Below, in pieces: positions 1 to 8,986 of a stretch of DNA of 64,000 nucleotides (position 1 is its first letter; each line of letters opens with the position of its first letter). The notes under the pieces are model-generated. The model did no database searches and was not told the origin of the DNA. It was given only the letters and a program-made list of their open reading frames with translations. Source of the stretch: JABFRG01 sp046351415 (GTDB lineage: Bacteria; Myxococcota_A; Polyangia; Polyangiales; Polyangiaceae); contig JAXLYO010000006.1 of the NCBI GenBank assembly GCA_046351415.1, forward strand, positions 124,001 to 188,000, given 5' to 3'. The translations under genes were made by a program, and so were the position numbers.

Positions 1-255
1 GTGGACATGCTGCGCGATCGCTTGCAAAAGCTGACGGACTGGATGGACGGGCGAAACTACCTCGAAGACGAAACGTTCACCGTCGGCGATCTCATGATGA
101 CGACCGTGCTCAGGATACTGCGGCACGTCGACCTGCTCGAAAAGGAGTTCCCCCAGCTCCACGCTTACCGGAAAAGGTGCGAAGAGCGCCCTTCGTTCGT
201 GAAAGCACTCGGCGACCAGATGAAAGTGTTCTCGGAGAACACGCCGAAGTCGTAA
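1..255 (+). CDS. Glutathione S-transferase C-terminal fragment (5' truncated by window)
   Basis: The 84 visible codons look like the all-helical C-terminal domain of a glutathione S-transferase. The stretch GRNYLEDETFTVGDLMM matches the conserved 'yl-G-ftvADi' N-capping region of the family, followed by a helix with Pro and Arg (RKRCEERPSFVKAL) near the end. The thioredoxin-like N-terminal half, which would bind glutathione, lies outside the window, so the GTG at base 1 is only the first in-frame codon and not a supported start. It is followed convergently by an ene-reductase gene on the other strand 40 bp away. Family assignment is fairly safe; substrate is unknown. Confidence 0.75.
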   Translation: MDMLRDRLQKLTDWMDGRNYLEDETFTVGDLMMTTVLRILRHVDLLEKEFPQLHAYRKRCEERPSFVKALGDQMKVFSENTPKS

Positions 256-295
256 GGCCTCCTCGAAGACCCCACCGATTTGTCGACGCCGCCCG

Positions 296-1369
296 TCAGA
301 CGTAGTCGGTGTAACCCTTTTCACCGGGCGTGTAGAACGTCGACGGATCTGGCGGCGTGAGCGCCTCGCCCGATTTCAGCTTCGAGACGAGCTTCGGGTT
401 CGAAATGAACTTGGATGCGAACCCGATGAGGTCGCCGCGCTTCTCCTGAAGGTCCGCTTCGGCGCGCTTCGCATCGTAGCCTCCGGACAGGATGAACGTG
501 CCCGAGAAAGCGGCGCGCATGCCTCGAACGAGCTCCTCGCTCGGTTTCGGCGCTCCTTGGGCGCTGTGATCCACCATGTGAATGTAGACGATCTTCAGCG
601 CTGACAGCTGCTTCGCGAGTTCCATGTAGAGCGCATCGGTCTCTGCGTCGGTTTCCATCGAGTTGAACACGCCGTACGGAGAGAGACGGATGCCAACCTT
701 GTCTGCACCGATGGCTGCGGCACAACGACGCGCTGCTTCTACGGCGAAGCGCGCACGGTTGGCCACGGAGCCGCCCCACTTGTCGTCACGCTTGTTCGAT
801 GCGGTATTCAGGAACTGCTCGATCAAGTAGCCGTTGGCGCCGTGGAGCTCGATGCCATCGAAGCCTGCTTCCATCGCGAGCTTTGCGCTCGTGGTGTACT
901 CGTCGAGGGTCGCTTCCACCTCCGCGTCCGTCAGCGCGTGCGGCGTGGGATGGTCCTGCATGCCGGCTGCGTCCGTGTACATCTTCCCGGGAGCCGCGAC
1001 CGCCGATGGGCCTACCACCTTGGCGCCAGGGGGAAGGTTTTGTGGAGCGCCAATGCGTCCTGTGTGCATGAGCTGCACGAAGATCTTTCCGCCCGCCTTG
1101 TGCACGGCGTCCGTCACGGCTTTCCAACCGGCCACCTGGGCTGCATTGAAAAGGCCCGGGATACGCGCGTATCCCAAGCCGTTCGGCGACGGCGACGTTC
1201 CCTCCGTCACGATGAGCCCGGCCTCGGCGCGCTGCGCGTAATACGTAGCGACAATTGGCCCCGGAATGTTGTCGATGCTGCGGCTGCGGGTCATCGGGCC
1301 CATGACCACGCGATTCTTGAGCGTGAGCGAACCAAGGGTGGTCGGGGAAAAGAGGAGGCTTTCGGTCAT
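296..1369 (-). CDS. Old Yellow Enzyme-family FMN-dependent ene-reductase
   Basis: This 357-aa protein has the full TIM-barrel pattern of the alkene reductase/NADH:flavin oxidoreductase family (NemA, PETN reductase). Visible marks are LKNRVVMGPMTRSR at residues 17-30, the substrate-binding pair His176/Asn179 in ELHGANGYLIEQFLN, and FVQLMHTGR at 97-105. Such enzymes use NAD(P)H through FMN to reduce activated C=C bonds or nitro-esters in the cytoplasm. The frame stays open upstream to 1765, but the extra 132 residues are low-quality sequence and overlap the next lipoprotein gene, so the start was set at the ATG at 1369, where homology begins. No clear ribosome site precedes it. Confidence 0.9.
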   Translation of the reverse strand: MTESLLFSPTTLGSLTLKNRVVMGPMTRSRSIDNIPGPIVATYYAQRAEAGLIVTEGTSPSPNGLGYARIPGLFNAAQVAGWKAVTDAVHKAGGKIFVQLMHTGRIGAPQNLPPGAKVVGPSAVAAPGKMYTDAAGMQDHPTPHALTDAEVEATLDEYTTSAKLAMEAGFDGIELHGANGYLIEQFLNTASNKRDDKWGGSVANRARFAVEAARRCAAAIGADKVGIRLSPYGVFNSMETDAETDALYMELAKQLSALKIVYIHMVDHSAQGAPKPSEELVRGMRAAFSGTFILSGGYDAKRAEADLQEKRGDLIGFASKFISNPKLVSKLKSGEALTPPDPSTFYTPGEKGYTDYV

Positions 1370-1512
1370 GGGCGGCACGTTAAGCACCAGCGCATCACTG
1401 CGCCAGGGCCCTGCGACGCTTTTTCCGAAGAACGCGATGCAACCTTCGCAACCGCCATGCCTCTTGCGCAGTGCCAAGTCACCCTTGGGTCGCTTCGGCC
1501 GTCCCGCCAGGC

Positions 1513-2025
1513 TTATCGGAAGCTGTACGAGCTGCCGTTCAGCGTGATGCTGGACACGGTCTCGCCGGACATCTTCACGACGAGAGTAACGGATTCGCCG
1601 TCGATGCACTTGACGCCGTCTTTCGCAACCCAACCCGTGTTCTTGGAGATGTCGATGTCGGGCGTATACGTTTGCGTCTGAAGGCCCTTCTGGGACAACC
1701 CTTGCTTGAGTCCAATCGTCATCGTGCCGTTGCAGATGCCGCTTCCCACCGATGGCTGCGTGCACTTGACGGTCAGCACGTTGTTCATCATGCCGCCTTG
1801 CTTGATGGAGCAGGTATTGTACTTCGACGTTGCGACTCCGTTGATGCCTTCTGCGCCGAAACTATGAAGCGGCTTCTCTGCAGTAACGTCACTCTCGTTC
1901 GCTCCAGGCTCCGCCTCGGACGCGCAGCCTCCTGCTCCGAGGCCAATCGTGACGAGCACGAGAGTTGAAGCGAGCTTGCCGACGACGATCGAAACGTGTT
2001 TGACGTGACTGCGGAGAATATTCAT
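1513..2025 (-). CDS. Secreted lipoprotein, acidic-tether class
   Basis: The 170-aa product has an N-terminal hydrophobic segment ending in GAGGC, a lipobox, at about residue 34. The mature part begins Cys-Ala followed by an acidic tether (EAEPGANESDVT), a pattern shared with seven other lipoproteins here. The remainder carries four further Cys residues (about two disulfides) and looks beta-rich, with no recognised domain. The start is supported by GAAAGG six bases upstream of the ATG. It lies upstream of, and on the same strand as, the ene-reductase gene. Function is unknown; surface or periplasmic anchoring is inferred. Confidence 0.75.
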   Translation of the reverse strand: MNILRSHVKHVSIVVGKLASTLVLVTIGLGAGGCASEAEPGANESDVTAEKPLHSFGAEGINGVATSKYNTCSIKQGGMMNNVLTVKCTQPSVGSGICNGTMTIGLKQGLSQKGLQTQTYTPDIDISKNTGWVAKDGVKCIDGESVTLVVKMSGETVSSITLNGSSYSFR

Positions 2026-2271
2026 TTGTACCTTTCAAGTTGCGACGTGACGCGCTCTGCGCCGCGCAAACTGAAAGAGAGCACCAAGCATGCCATGCGC
2101 GCGATCAAGGCATCCGAACACTCTCGTTGCGAGCACGGCAACGTCATTGTAATCCTCGGTCGCAAATTCTTCCGTGCGCACATTTCCTCGAATGCGCGTG
2201 GATCCGGGCCTGGATCGGAACTGCATCGACGAACGGACTCTCCGGTTCGTTGATGGTAAAAAGGGAAACCG

Positions 2272-3525
2272 ATGCGCCCTCTCGCTCGAATTGTCCGCAC
2301 TCACGTCGCTCTCTTTGGAGTGTTCGGCGCGCTGGTGGCAGGTGCCTGCCAGACGCCAACGCAGGTCACCCTCGAGCTGCGGACCGATGTGCCTTGTTCG
2401 TCGGTCCGGGGCGTCTCCATCACCGTCGGGTCCCCTGGCACCGTGGAGTCCGCGAGTCCTGGCACGACGGTCTACGCGTGCAATGACGGATACATTGGAA
2501 CGCTCGCGGTGGTCCCGTCCGGCGCCAAAGATGGGCGCCTCGCCGTTCGCGCTGTCCTCGGCGTCGATGTCCCGTCCGATCAGTGCAATGTGCAATCGAA
2601 GTATCGCGGTTGCATCGTCGTTCGTCGGGAACTTTCCTTCGTTCCCCGGAGCAACCTCCTCGTTCCGATTGGATTCTACGCAGCGTGTCGCAACGTCGCA
2701 TGCGACAGCAATTCGACCTGCAAAGGTCGCGGCGAATGCGTATCTTCTCTCCTTTCGAACGTGGATGGGGACGCAGGCACGCCGCCGATTGGAGACGGTG
2801 GTTCGTACGTCTGCGCGACAGACAAGGACTGTCCCGTGTTGGACACGGTTCCTCCGAAATGCTCCGTTGGACGCTGCAGTCTGGGAGAGTGCGCCTACAG
2901 CGCCAGGGACGAGGACGGCGACAACGACCGTGCAGCCAACTGCGTCTCACAGGTCAAGACCATCGCCGTGTCTACGGGGAACGACTGCGACGACAAGGAC
3001 CCAACGATCAGCAGCAAGATCGCGCACCCGTGCACGAACCCCACCCCGGGCTGTGGCCCCGGGAGCCAGACATGCAACCCGGCGGATTATCGCAAGGTTG
3101 GCCCGTGCGTGAGCCCAAGTGCGAAACCCTTCGATTGCAGCAACCTCCTCGACAACGACTGCAACGGCGTAGTGGATGCCGACGAGCTTACCCCCATCCC
3201 CGCTGTAGACGTGGGCAAGCTCTGCGCGAACCTCTATCGATGCCCGACGGGGAGCGTGAACCCCGACCGCCTTCCTCTCTGCCGGACCGCGAATTCCTAC
3301 ACCATCGATTGCGCACCGACCGATCCGAACCTCATTGGCTTTGCCGCCGTCACCTCCAACGGGCAGTTCGGAAGTGACATGGCGCCGCTCGGCGTCTCGT
3401 CCGAGCTCAAGGTCTTTCCTTCGGGGCAGCTCACATCCTGCTGCAATCCGTGTATTTCCAACACGAATCTCTGCAAGGCGGGAACGACGTGTGCTCTCAC
3501 CCCGAAGCTGCCGACCATTCAGTGA
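2272..3525 (+). CDS. Lipoprotein with CQ-PTQV N-terminal module and MopE-like metal-binding motif
   Basis: The 417-aa protein has a signal peptide ending in GACQ (lipobox, Cys at about 26). An N-terminal beta-rich module beginning CQTPTQVTLELRTDVPC is homologous to the start of the protein at 51272-53332. It is followed by cysteine pairs, then MopE-type repeats (GNDCDDKDPTI; DNDCNGVVDADE), which in MopE family proteins are putative metal-binding motifs. AAGGGA six bases upstream supports the ATG. The C-terminus is Cys-rich and unassigned. An outer-membrane or extracellular role is inferred from the lipobox and many cysteines. Confidence 0.85.
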   Translation: MRPLARIVRTHVALFGVFGALVAGACQTPTQVTLELRTDVPCSSVRGVSITVGSPGTVESASPGTTVYACNDGYIGTLAVVPSGAKDGRLAVRAVLGVDVPSDQCNVQSKYRGCIVVRRELSFVPRSNLLVPIGFYAACRNVACDSNSTCKGRGECVSSLLSNVDGDAGTPPIGDGGSYVCATDKDCPVLDTVPPKCSVGRCSLGECAYSARDEDGDNDRAANCVSQVKTIAVSTGNDCDDKDPTISSKIAHPCTNPTPGCGPGSQTCNPADYRKVGPCVSPSAKPFDCSNLLDNDCNGVVDADELTPIPAVDVGKLCANLYRCPTGSVNPDRLPLCRTANSYTIDCAPTDPNLIGFAAVTSNGQFGSDMAPLGVSSELKVFPSGQLTSCCNPCISNTNLCKAGTTCALTPKLPTIQ

Positions 3526-3571
3526 CCGAGAAGGGGTGCGACGCCCTTCTCCCCGCTGGCCCTACGCGCCG

Positions 3572-4366
3572 CTACTGAGCGCGGCAGGTGCGAACGGAGT
3601 AATACTGCTTCCAGCCTGTCGGGCCTCCTGGGCCGAAACCCGAAGGCGTGCAGGAGCAGCTCTTCTTTTGGCTGTTCGCTTCCGCGGCGCTGCAAGATGC
3701 GTTCGCTTGCGGGAGGGTCGTCTGGACACATCCCGTCTTGCATTCCGCCTCGCTCGCATAGCCGTAGTTCTCGTAGCTCGACGCAACCCACGCATACGTT
3801 GCGGCGGGAGGCGGAGGAGCCGAACAGACCGGCTTGGCGAAGAAACGTTTCCACCCCGTCGGACCGCCTGAACCGAAACCTGACGGCGTGCAAGAACAGC
3901 TGGGAGTACCCGTGGAACCGATTGGCGCGCACGCGGTTCCTACGGTCGGAAGCGAAGAAGCCGTGCATCCTGTTTGACATTCGGCTTGCGAGGCAAATCC
4001 TTGCTGTTCCGAGGTGACGATCGACCAAACCCCGTTCGGTACGGCGTTGCACTTGCAAACCGTCTTTTCGACCGTGATGAGCCCCTTGAATCCGAGGTCT
4101 TCGCAGTCGCTGTACTTGGTCGTCGTCGGTGCCCCATCTGCGCAGCTCTGTCCGGTAGCGCCCGCAGGCACTGACGCCGTCGACGCAACGAGTTGCTGGC
4201 AGGCAGCCAACGAAGCAACACGCTGGCTGCTCGTGGTGCAAGAAAGTTTCGAGAGTGCGTCCTCACTCGTGGCCGTTTCCTCTTCCGTCTGTGCGGCGCA
4301 GCCAACGATCGACAACAACCCACCGACCACCAACGACGAGAGCGAAATTTGCGCGAACTTTTTCAT
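3572..4366 (-). CDS. Cys-rich lipoprotein with two repeated CTPSGFG-GGPTGWK modules
   Basis: This 264-aa protein starts at an ATG preceded by a good ribosome site (GGAGAGGTGAG). The signal peptide ends VGC and the mature part opens CAAQTEEETATSEDALSK, the acidic-tether pattern recurrent in this window. Two copies of a module of roughly 85 residues follow, each with an EAECKTGC- or QAECQTGC-like segment and a CSCTPSGFG(S/P)GGPTGWK ending, and many paired cysteines. The open frame extends upstream to 4489, but the upstream residues do not look protein-like and the lipobox fixes the start. No family was recognised. Confidence 0.75.
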   Translation of the reverse strand: MKKFAQISLSSLVVGGLLSIVGCAAQTEEETATSEDALSKLSCTTSSQRVASLAACQQLVASTASVPAGATGQSCADGAPTTTKYSDCEDLGFKGLITVEKTVCKCNAVPNGVWSIVTSEQQGFASQAECQTGCTASSLPTVGTACAPIGSTGTPSCSCTPSGFGSGGPTGWKRFFAKPVCSAPPPPAATYAWVASSYENYGYASEAECKTGCVQTTLPQANASCSAAEANSQKKSCSCTPSGFGPGGPTGWKQYYSVRTCRAQ

Positions 4367-5134
4367 GGGACACTCACCTCTCCGACAAACAAATGGTTCG
4401 GCTCCTGCGTCGAATGACGAGCAGCCAATCAAGACGGATCGTGTCGCTCGCCAAGAGCGCATCGTTCCGGGTGAAGTCCGTCTATCCAAACTGCATGCCA
4501 GGGCGTGCCCGAGCGCCCATCACGAAGATCGCCTGCGAAACCGGCCGCAAGCGGACGATTGCCTACCTTTCCTCCGAGGATGAGGCGCATCACCCTTGGA
4601 TCACCCCCAGACCCCCGGGATCTTCGTGAAATCGCTGCATGATTGGAGAATTGCAGCGACGCTGCTCTCGAGCCTGCGTGCTTGCTTCTTGCTCGCGTCC
4701 ACCGGCTCGAGGCAGAACACTGGTGCCACGCTCGGCCCCACGAACGCATGTCGTGACGTACACGCAGGAAGCCTCGATACATGCGACATGCACTCGTTCT
4801 CATCCACCGCGCGTGGCCGCAGCGCCGAAGCGATGCGTAGTCCCCCTGATGAACGTCTTCTGCGTCCACCCGGGGTCTGCCGCGAGAGTTGCGATGTGTG
4901 GAAGCTGCCTCCATCCACTCTGATGGATCGAGCTCATACCTGAGTTGTGCAAAGGCCTGCCCGCTCGAACGCGCTCACTTCGCGCAAATCCCGAGAATGT
5001 CGTCGGCGCGAGCGTCGGCACGCGTAGTGCAATTGTGTTTCTCCGAAGTCGCGAGAGAGCAGAGGACGCCGCAGCGGCCCGACTCTTTCGCGGAAAGACT
5101 TCTACTTTCAACAGACAGGCAGAGGGTGATTCAC
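4367..5134. other. 768-bp intergenic region with no convincing gene
   Basis: This is the divergent region between the lipoprotein at 3572-4366 and the peptide gene at 5135. Several open frames of 90-160 codons cross it on both strands, but none has a signal peptide, a recognised domain or a credible ribosome site. The last 100 bp presumably hold the promoter and leader of the peptide gene, but no clear -35/-10 pair was seen. Confidence 0.4.
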
Positions 5135-5329
5135 ATGAGCAACGACATCAAGAAGGGCGCATCGAAGAAGCTTACCGTCTCCGAGGAGAACCTCGGCGAA
5201 CTCAAGGGCGGCGTGAAGGGCTGCCAGAAAACAGCTTCGGGCTGCGTGAACGACAACAGCAGCAAGTGCGTCTGCAAGCCAGGCGACGGCACCGGTCCCG
5301 CGGGTACGGGCCGCGCAGTCCACCTCTGA
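5135..5329 (+). CDS. 64-aa leader-type peptide, putative RiPP precursor with Cys-rich core
   Basis: The peptide starts after a GAGGGTG ribosome site and is followed by a strong terminator. The first half is a leader-like amphipathic segment (SKKLTVSEENLGELKGG) of the kind seen in RiPP precursors, ending in a Gly-Gly pair. The remainder is a 38-residue core with four Cys, several Ser/Thr and a Gly/Pro-rich tail. The SKKLTV motif recurs in the unrelated-core peptide at 8987-9145. No modification enzyme is adjacent, so the RiPP call is inference from leader shape; a small secreted or metal-binding protein is the main alternative. Confidence 0.55.
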   Translation: MSNDIKKGASKKLTVSEENLGELKGGVKGCQKTASGCVNDNSSKCVCKPGDGTGPAGTGRAVHL

Positions 5330-5345
5330 GTCGTTGCTCCAAAGC

Positions 5346-5385
5346 GAAGGGTCTTCCGGCCAGTCCGGGGGACCTTTCGGCATTT
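5346..5385 (+). terminator. Rho-independent terminator after the 64-aa peptide gene
   Basis: A 14-bp stem (left arm 5346-5359, right arm 5365-5378, three G-T pairs) with a five-base loop is followed by GGCATTTTG. It begins 16 bp after the peptide stop codon, giving a short monocistronic transcript. Confidence 0.7.
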
Positions 5386-5491
5386 TGTGGTCGACGAGCG
5401 AGCCCGTCTACGCGCCTCCCTAGAAAGCGCCCGAGGCTCCCAAACCATAGCCGCCGATGCCGACGCTGGTGGGGCCGCTGGCAACAAGTCG

Positions 5492-6331
5492 TCACGACGT
5501 CGCTTCACCGTGGCTTGGCGTTGGGGTCACCGTGACATAGCGCTTCGACAGGTCGACTGGCGCTACGATCACTTCGCCTTCGAGGTGCACGATACTGACA
5601 TCCGTCGGGAAGTGGATGGGCGCATGGAAGCGCACGCCCACCCGCCGCACGTCCGGTGACCCACGCCACGCACTGACCGCTCGCGCTGCCGTCCACATGC
5701 CATGGATGAGTGGGCGTGGATGTCCGAAGGGACGCGCCGTGAGCGTGTGCAGGTGGATGGGATCGATGTTCTTGCTGATCGTACCGTACTGGAGTCCCTT
5801 CTCCGGACCGATGTGTACGTGTTCGCGATCCCGAGGTGGCACCTTCTCGGCAAGTCGCTCGTCCTCGCGGTGTCTCCGAGAGGACGTCGTCTTCTTGCAT
5901 GCGGTAGTCGAGCTCGACCAAGCGCGCTCTCCATCGATGAAGAGGTCCGTCTCGATCGTGAAGTCGACGCCGGCCGCGTGTCGCGCGAAGCGCCCGAGTG
6001 TGCTCCGGAAAGTCCAAAGTCCGGCCTTGAGTACGCGGTGGACGCCGATCGCTTCGGCCTTGTGCAAGAGCCCGAGCGGAAACATCGGGAAGGCGCGCTG
6101 CGAGACGAGCGCAAAGTGAACCGGCGTCAGCAGTGCATATGGATAGAGCGGATGGACGCTCTCGTGAGGCCATGCGACGCAGTCGGCATACCGACGCGCA
6201 TGCGGCGCATCGAAGGGCAACGTGGCCTCAGAAACGATGGACTGGTCGGGTAGCGAGCGCCAAGAGCGAAGCTTGCCCAGATGAATCGGCAGCGTCGCAA
6301 AACCTCGAATCATCGTGAGCCAGGAAGCCAT
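5492..6331 (-). CDS. MaoC-like hot-dog dehydratase family protein
   Basis: The 279-aa protein has the hydratase-2 signature in its C-terminal half: NIDPIHLHTLTARPFG followed by RPLIHGMW, matching the 'D-x-N-P-I-H ... G ... i-x-H-G-m' pattern in which Asp and His act in hydration of enoyl-CoA-type substrates. The N-terminal half looks like a second, diverged hot-dog domain (LTPVHFALVSQRAFPMFPLG, FRSTLGR, DLFIDGERAW), so this is the double-hot-dog arrangement of MaoC-like proteins. A low-complexity stretch (KKTTSSRRHREDERLAEKV) in the middle is unusual. Substrate is unknown, and no fatty-acid genes are adjacent. Confidence 0.75.
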   Translation of the reverse strand: MASWLTMIRGFATLPIHLGKLRSWRSLPDQSIVSEATLPFDAPHARRYADCVAWPHESVHPLYPYALLTPVHFALVSQRAFPMFPLGLLHKAEAIGVHRVLKAGLWTFRSTLGRFARHAAGVDFTIETDLFIDGERAWSSSTTACKKTTSSRRHREDERLAEKVPPRDREHVHIGPEKGLQYGTISKNIDPIHLHTLTARPFGHPRPLIHGMWTAARAVSAWRGSPDVRRVGVRFHAPIHFPTDVSIVHLEGEVIVAPVDLSKRYVTVTPTPSHGEATS

Positions 6332-6589
6332 GAGCGTTCGTGGGCCGTGCCCCCCGGGAGCGTACGCCGCGCTTTTTGGCGCGTGAAGCCTTTACCGTTG
6401 GCGCTCCCAAGAGTGCAGCGTGGGCATGAAAGGTCGCATGTTTCCGGCGCACGATGACAACCGTCTACCTACACGCAGGATGTACTTGCGAATTTGTGCG
6501 AATGCGCGCGCAACGCAATACTTTCGAGAAGCCGCGGTGCCCTCCCTCGATCCTCATCATCCACCCTTCACCGCGCACGAAAGGTCCTC

Positions 6590-7858
6590 ATGTCGTCTCT
6601 CTCTCGCACTCGTACTCTTGCTCTCGTTGCATCCTCTGGCGTCGTTCTCACTCTGATCGCATGCGGTGATAGCGCCACTCCTTCTTCCTCCTCCTCGTCG
6701 TCGTCCTCGAGCTCCGGCGGCGCCGACGGCGGAAGCACGTCTTCGTCTTCTTCGTCTTCTTCGTCTTCTTCGTCTTCGAGCTCCGGCGGAAATGACGGCG
6801 GAAGTTCGTCCGGCGACGGTGCCACCGAAGCCAAGTTTGCCGTCGGCGGACAAGTCACCGGTCTTTCAGGAAAGGGTCTCGTTCTCGCGAACGGCGCAGA
6901 GACGCTCAACGTGAGCGCAAACGGTTCGTTCGCATTCCCGACCAAGGTCGCCAAAGGCCAGAGTTTTGCCGTCACCGTGAAGACGCAGCCGTCCGACCCC
7001 TCCCAAGCGTGCACCGTGAGCGGTGGCACAGGTACCGTGGTGAGCGGTGATATCACGACCGTCGTCGTCAACTGCTCGACGAACAAGTTCACGGTGAGCG
7101 GAAACGTGTCGGGCCTGACGGGTGCCGGCTTGGTACTGCAGAACAACAGCGGAGACGATGCGACCATCGCCGCGGATGGCGCCTTTGCGTTCGGCACGTC
7201 ACTCCCCGACGGCTCGAACTACGCCGTCACCGTGAAGACCCAGCCTGCAGGACAAATCTGCAGCGTAGCAAACGGCTCAGGAAAGCTCGCGGGGGCAAAT
7301 GTGTCGAACGTGGGCGTCACCTGCAAGACGACCTACGACGTCGGCGGCACCGTGACTGGGCTCGTCGGAACTGGGCTCGTCCTCACGAACAACGGTGGAG
7401 ACGACATCACGCGCGATGTGAGTGGCGCCTTCGTGTTCCCCACGAAGATCGCGAGCGGCTCGAACTATGTCGTCGCCATCAAGACGCAACCTTCCGTGCC
7501 GGATCAGATGTGCACTGTCGTCGACGGAAGCGGAACCGTCGCGAACGCCGACGTAACCTCCGTCATCGTGAAGTGTGCTTCGCAATCGTGCAGCACGCCG
7601 AACGAAGGTGGAACGGCAAGCATCACCTGCCCAGATGGAACGTTCGTGAAGAGCATCGATTTCGCGAGCTACGGAACGCCGACGGGCAACTGCGGGGCCT
7701 TCGCGGCGAGCGCTTGCAATGCAGCTACGTCACAAGCGGTCGTCGAGGCTGCGTGCCTCGGCAAGGCGAGCTGCACCGTGAACGCGACGAACGGCGTCTT
7801 CGGTGATCCCTGCGTCGGAACGTTCAAGCGATTGTACATCCAGGCCACTTGCGAATAG
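6590..7858 (+). CDS. Surface lipoprotein with three tandem beta repeats and a C-terminal galactose-binding (SUEL-type) lectin domain
   Basis: The 422-aa product begins after AAAGGTCC; the signal peptide ends LIAC and the mature N-terminus is a Ser/Gly-rich tether of about 55 residues encoded by a TCTTCTTCG-type microsatellite. Three repeats of roughly 70-80 residues follow, each opening VGG-V-TGL-G-GLVL and ending in CTV--G-GTV--------V-C. The last 90 residues (CSTPNEGGTASITCPDG, IDFASYGTPTGNCG, CVGTFKRLYIQATC) match the rhamnose/galactose-binding lectin fold known from sea-urchin egg lectin. A carbohydrate-binding cell-surface adhesin is the inferred role. Confidence 0.85.
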   Translation: MSSLSRTRTLALVASSGVVLTLIACGDSATPSSSSSSSSSSSGGADGGSTSSSSSSSSSSSSSSSGGNDGGSSSGDGATEAKFAVGGQVTGLSGKGLVLANGAETLNVSANGSFAFPTKVAKGQSFAVTVKTQPSDPSQACTVSGGTGTVVSGDITTVVVNCSTNKFTVSGNVSGLTGAGLVLQNNSGDDATIAADGAFAFGTSLPDGSNYAVTVKTQPAGQICSVANGSGKLAGANVSNVGVTCKTTYDVGGTVTGLVGTGLVLTNNGGDDITRDVSGAFVFPTKIASGSNYVVAIKTQPSVPDQMCTVVDGSGTVANADVTSVIVKCASQSCSTPNEGGTASITCPDGTFVKSIDFASYGTPTGNCGAFAASACNAATSQAVVEAACLGKASCTVNATNGVFGDPCVGTFKRLYIQATCE

Positions 7859-7877
7859 CCGGCCGTCTTCTGCATCA

Positions 7878-8801
7878 CTACGGGCAAGCCATCGGAGCTT
7901 GCCCGGTGAGTGGAAGCGGATAGCAGACAGCATCTATCGTAGAGGCGACCTTGAGTCCGTTGACGGAGCACTCGGTCTTCTCTCCGATGCAGCCCTTTGC
8001 GGAATTGGGATGGCGCGCGAGGCGCGCCGATACATTCTGCTCATCGCGCGTTTCCTTGGAGGCGAAGGGACCGTAATAGATGCGACCGGGCTGAAACCCC
8101 AAGCATCCTTCCTCTCCTTCGCCCGGGGACGTCACGACGAGATCTCGATAGCCGTCGCCATTGACGTCTGTGGAGGCGAAGGAGATGCCCATGAGGGGTG
8201 CGAGCCCGGCGTTCGGAGGCCCGCTGATGACGAGGTCTGCGGACTGCCACGAGTGGTCGCCCACGAGCGGCCCATAGAAGACGTGCACTCTATTATCCCA
8301 AGGAACGCCGACGCCGAGATCCATTTGGCCGTCGCCATTGACATCGATCGTGCCTACCGCCAGCCACCAGGATGGTCCATCGATTCCCGTGATGCTCGCG
8401 ACCGCCGGCGCTCCAACGTCGAGGCGATGCTCGCTTTGCCCGACCTTCACGATTGCAACACTGTCCGGGACCATGTCCCCAGTCAAATCGATGAGCATCG
8501 TGCTTCGTTTCGCCGGGTCGTCCCAGAAGAGAAGCGCGGAGGCCGCTTCACAACCAGGGTTCTTCCCTGCATCGACGAGAGCGCCGTCTCGGACCCGAGC
8601 ATCCGTCCGCCCTGCATCTGCGGCGCTGTCGGCGTTCGCGAGAGAGGATCCTTCGTCCAGGGCCGCATCGCCCCGAGTCGTATCGGCATCCCGTCGTGAC
8701 GGCTGAGGGGCACTCGGCCCTTGGACACATGCGGCATGACCGACGAGGAGAGTCGTCGTGAAGAACGCCTTGGTGGAGCGAGTGGGTGTGAGGTACGGCA
8801 T
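7878..8801 (-). CDS. Lipoprotein with FG-GAP/VCBS-type calcium-binding repeats
   Basis: The 307-aa protein has a signal peptide ending AACVQ and an Ala/Asp-rich tether. Three D-x-(D/N)-G-D-G-type loops are visible (LIDLTGDMVPDSVAIV, TIDVNGDGQMDLGVG, STDVNGDGYRDLVV), as in FG-GAP/integrin-alpha beta-propeller blades that bind calcium. Only about three blades are present, far fewer than the seven of a closed propeller, so it is a short or partial propeller. It converges on the lectin gene with 19 bp between stops, and a perfect 9-bp hairpin (7881-7905) overlaps its last codons. Confidence 0.8.
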   Translation of the reverse strand: MPYLTPTRSTKAFFTTTLLVGHAACVQGPSAPQPSRRDADTTRGDAALDEGSSLANADSAADAGRTDARVRDGALVDAGKNPGCEAASALLFWDDPAKRSTMLIDLTGDMVPDSVAIVKVGQSEHRLDVGAPAVASITGIDGPSWWLAVGTIDVNGDGQMDLGVGVPWDNRVHVFYGPLVGDHSWQSADLVISGPPNAGLAPLMGISFASTDVNGDGYRDLVVTSPGEGEEGCLGFQPGRIYYGPFASKETRDEQNVSARLARHPNSAKGCIGEKTECSVNGLKVASTIDAVCYPLPLTGQAPMACP

Positions 8802-8918
8802 GGCGACCCGCGAGCGGAGTACGAGCTCACCTGCATGTCACCTCGGATGGGTGCTTTCTACAGATAAGGTGAGCCGCGCTTTCCGACTCGCTCCCCATCG
8901 ACACGGATCGCGAGCACG

Positions 8919-8951
8919 ACAAAACCCCGAGCGCATGGCCACTCGGGGTTC
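8919..8951 (-). terminator. Rho-independent terminator downstream of the 52-aa peptide gene
   Basis: Read on the minus strand, AACCCCGAG and CTCGGGGTT form a 9-bp stem with a 10-base loop, followed by TTGTCG. It lies about 35 bp beyond the stop codon at 8987 and would end the peptide transcript. Confidence 0.7.
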
Positions 8952-8986
8952 CTTGATCGAGGTCGTCGCGATCAGCCGCTCGGAAT

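Noticed and set aside
1370..1765. N-terminal extension of the ene-reductase (132 codons)
   Set aside because: It overlaps the lipoprotein at 1513 on the same strand in another frame and has no resemblance to the family; homology begins at 1369.
4429..4943. Open frames on both strands between 4.4 and 4.9 kb
   Set aside because: No domain, signal peptide or ribosome site; composition resembles chance frames in high-GC DNA.
6739..6777. Phase variation by the TCTTCTTCG repeat
   Set aside because: The repeat unit is a multiple of three bases, so changes in copy number would not shift the frame.
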